This document shows positions 52,245 through 52,371 of a DNA stretch of 52,371 bases, in pieces. Numbering within the stretch: the stretch's first letter is position 1; each line of letters begins with the position of its first letter. Origin of the DNA: Promicromonospora citrea (GTDB lineage: Bacteria; Actinomycetota; Actinomycetes; Actinomycetales; Cellulomonadaceae); NCBI RefSeq assembly GCF_013004695.1, contig NZ_JABEMG010000015.1:1-52371 (forward strand), given 5' to 3'. Below the pieces are notes generated by a model. The model did no database searches. It had not been told where the DNA came from and saw only the letters and a list, made by a program, of their open reading frames with translations. A program made the translations under genes and the position numbers.

Positions 52245-52371
52245 CAACGCCGTTCGGTTAGTTGTTGGGTGTGGCTGTCAAGGTTGTGTTTGTGCTGGTG
52301 GGAGTAGTGAAGCTCCTGGTAGGTGAGGACTTGTCCGCCAAAGACGAGTCGTTCACACACCAGGAGCTTCG
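52244..52371 (-). CDS. C-terminal fragment of a protein at the window edge, possibly a transposase
   Basis: An open frame of 41 residues plus stop enters from the right edge. It reads KLLVCERLVFGGQVLTYQELH and then SHQHKHNLDSHTQQLTERR. Base composition differs sharply from the rest: codons such as TTT, CAA, CTA and AAA appear, with GC near half. This, and the position at a sequence end where repeats often break assemblies, suggests an insertion sequence, but I do not recognise the family. The DNA also holds an 11-base inverted repeat, ACCAGGAGCTT and its complement, 38 bases apart. Confidence 0.45.
   Translation of the reverse strand, partial: KLLVCERLVFGGQVLTYQELHYSHQHKHNLDSHTQQLTERR

Overview
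The window is about 52 kb of chromosome from a very GC-rich actinobacterium (third codon positions are almost all G or C; roughly three quarters G+C by eye). An actinobacterial ileS T-box leader, the folC-DUF4233-ndk gene order, a proposed F420-0 ABC transporter with a deazaflavin-dependent oxidoreductase, an actinobacterial ATP-dependent DNA ligase and a ClgR/PopR-type regulator all fit Actinomycetota. I infer Micrococcales, probably near Cellulomonas or Promicromonosporaceae; the genus is not proven. I found no tRNA, rRNA, CRISPR array or prophage. Only the last ~120 bases look foreign (lower GC, end of a possible transposase gene).

Layout. 0-2 kb: a minus-strand TelA (toxic anion resistance) operon running off the left edge. 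2.2-7.3 kb: a complete, tightly overlapping peptide/nickel-type ABC importer (binding lipoprotein, two permeases, fused double ATPase). 7.4-11.3 kb: ATP-dependent DNA ligase, preceded by a chimeric gene in which the N-terminal half and hinge of SMC are joined in frame to the last ~89 residues of a winged-helix (HTH_42/AlkZ-like) protein. 11.3-27.1 kb: the ancestral ileS-folC-DUF4233-ndk row on the minus strand, split by two inserts: a TetR/drug-exporter pair plus dhaKLM, and a divergent cassette made of an N-formylglutamate-amidohydrolase-like membrane-anchored protein, a degenerate FolC/Mur-ligase-like protein and a secreted trypsin-like protease. ileS carries a T-box leader.

27-32.8 kb: an ECF sigma factor with a single-pass membrane partner, azoreductase plus MarR, a sulfite-oxidase-type molybdoenzyme, an SDR and a small membrane protein. 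33-36.5 kb: proposed F420-0 uptake ABC operon followed by an F420-type oxidoreductase. 36.5-39 kb: three GNAT acetyltransferases and a small hydrolase. 39.1-40.8 kb: two ClpP-like subunits, the second with its catalytic serine replaced by alanine, facing a ClgR/PopR-like regulator that ends in ALAA; the same 13-bp palindrome lies in front of both transcription units. 40.9-52.2 kb: DNA glycosylase-like protein, esterase, two-component system, RlmA-type methyltransferase, PLP ammonia-lyase, small membrane proteins, an intact HTH_42 protein, SIMPL protein, P1 peptidase, and a VOC/TetR divergent pair with a clear operator.

Most notable: (1) the smc chimera; (2) the ClpP/dead-ClpP/PopR-like module with shared operators; (3) the amidohydrolase-like/Mur-ligase-like two-gene cassette, the best candidate for an undescribed system; (4) a set of long intergenic inverted repeats built from short repeated words, one with an exact 16-bp period.
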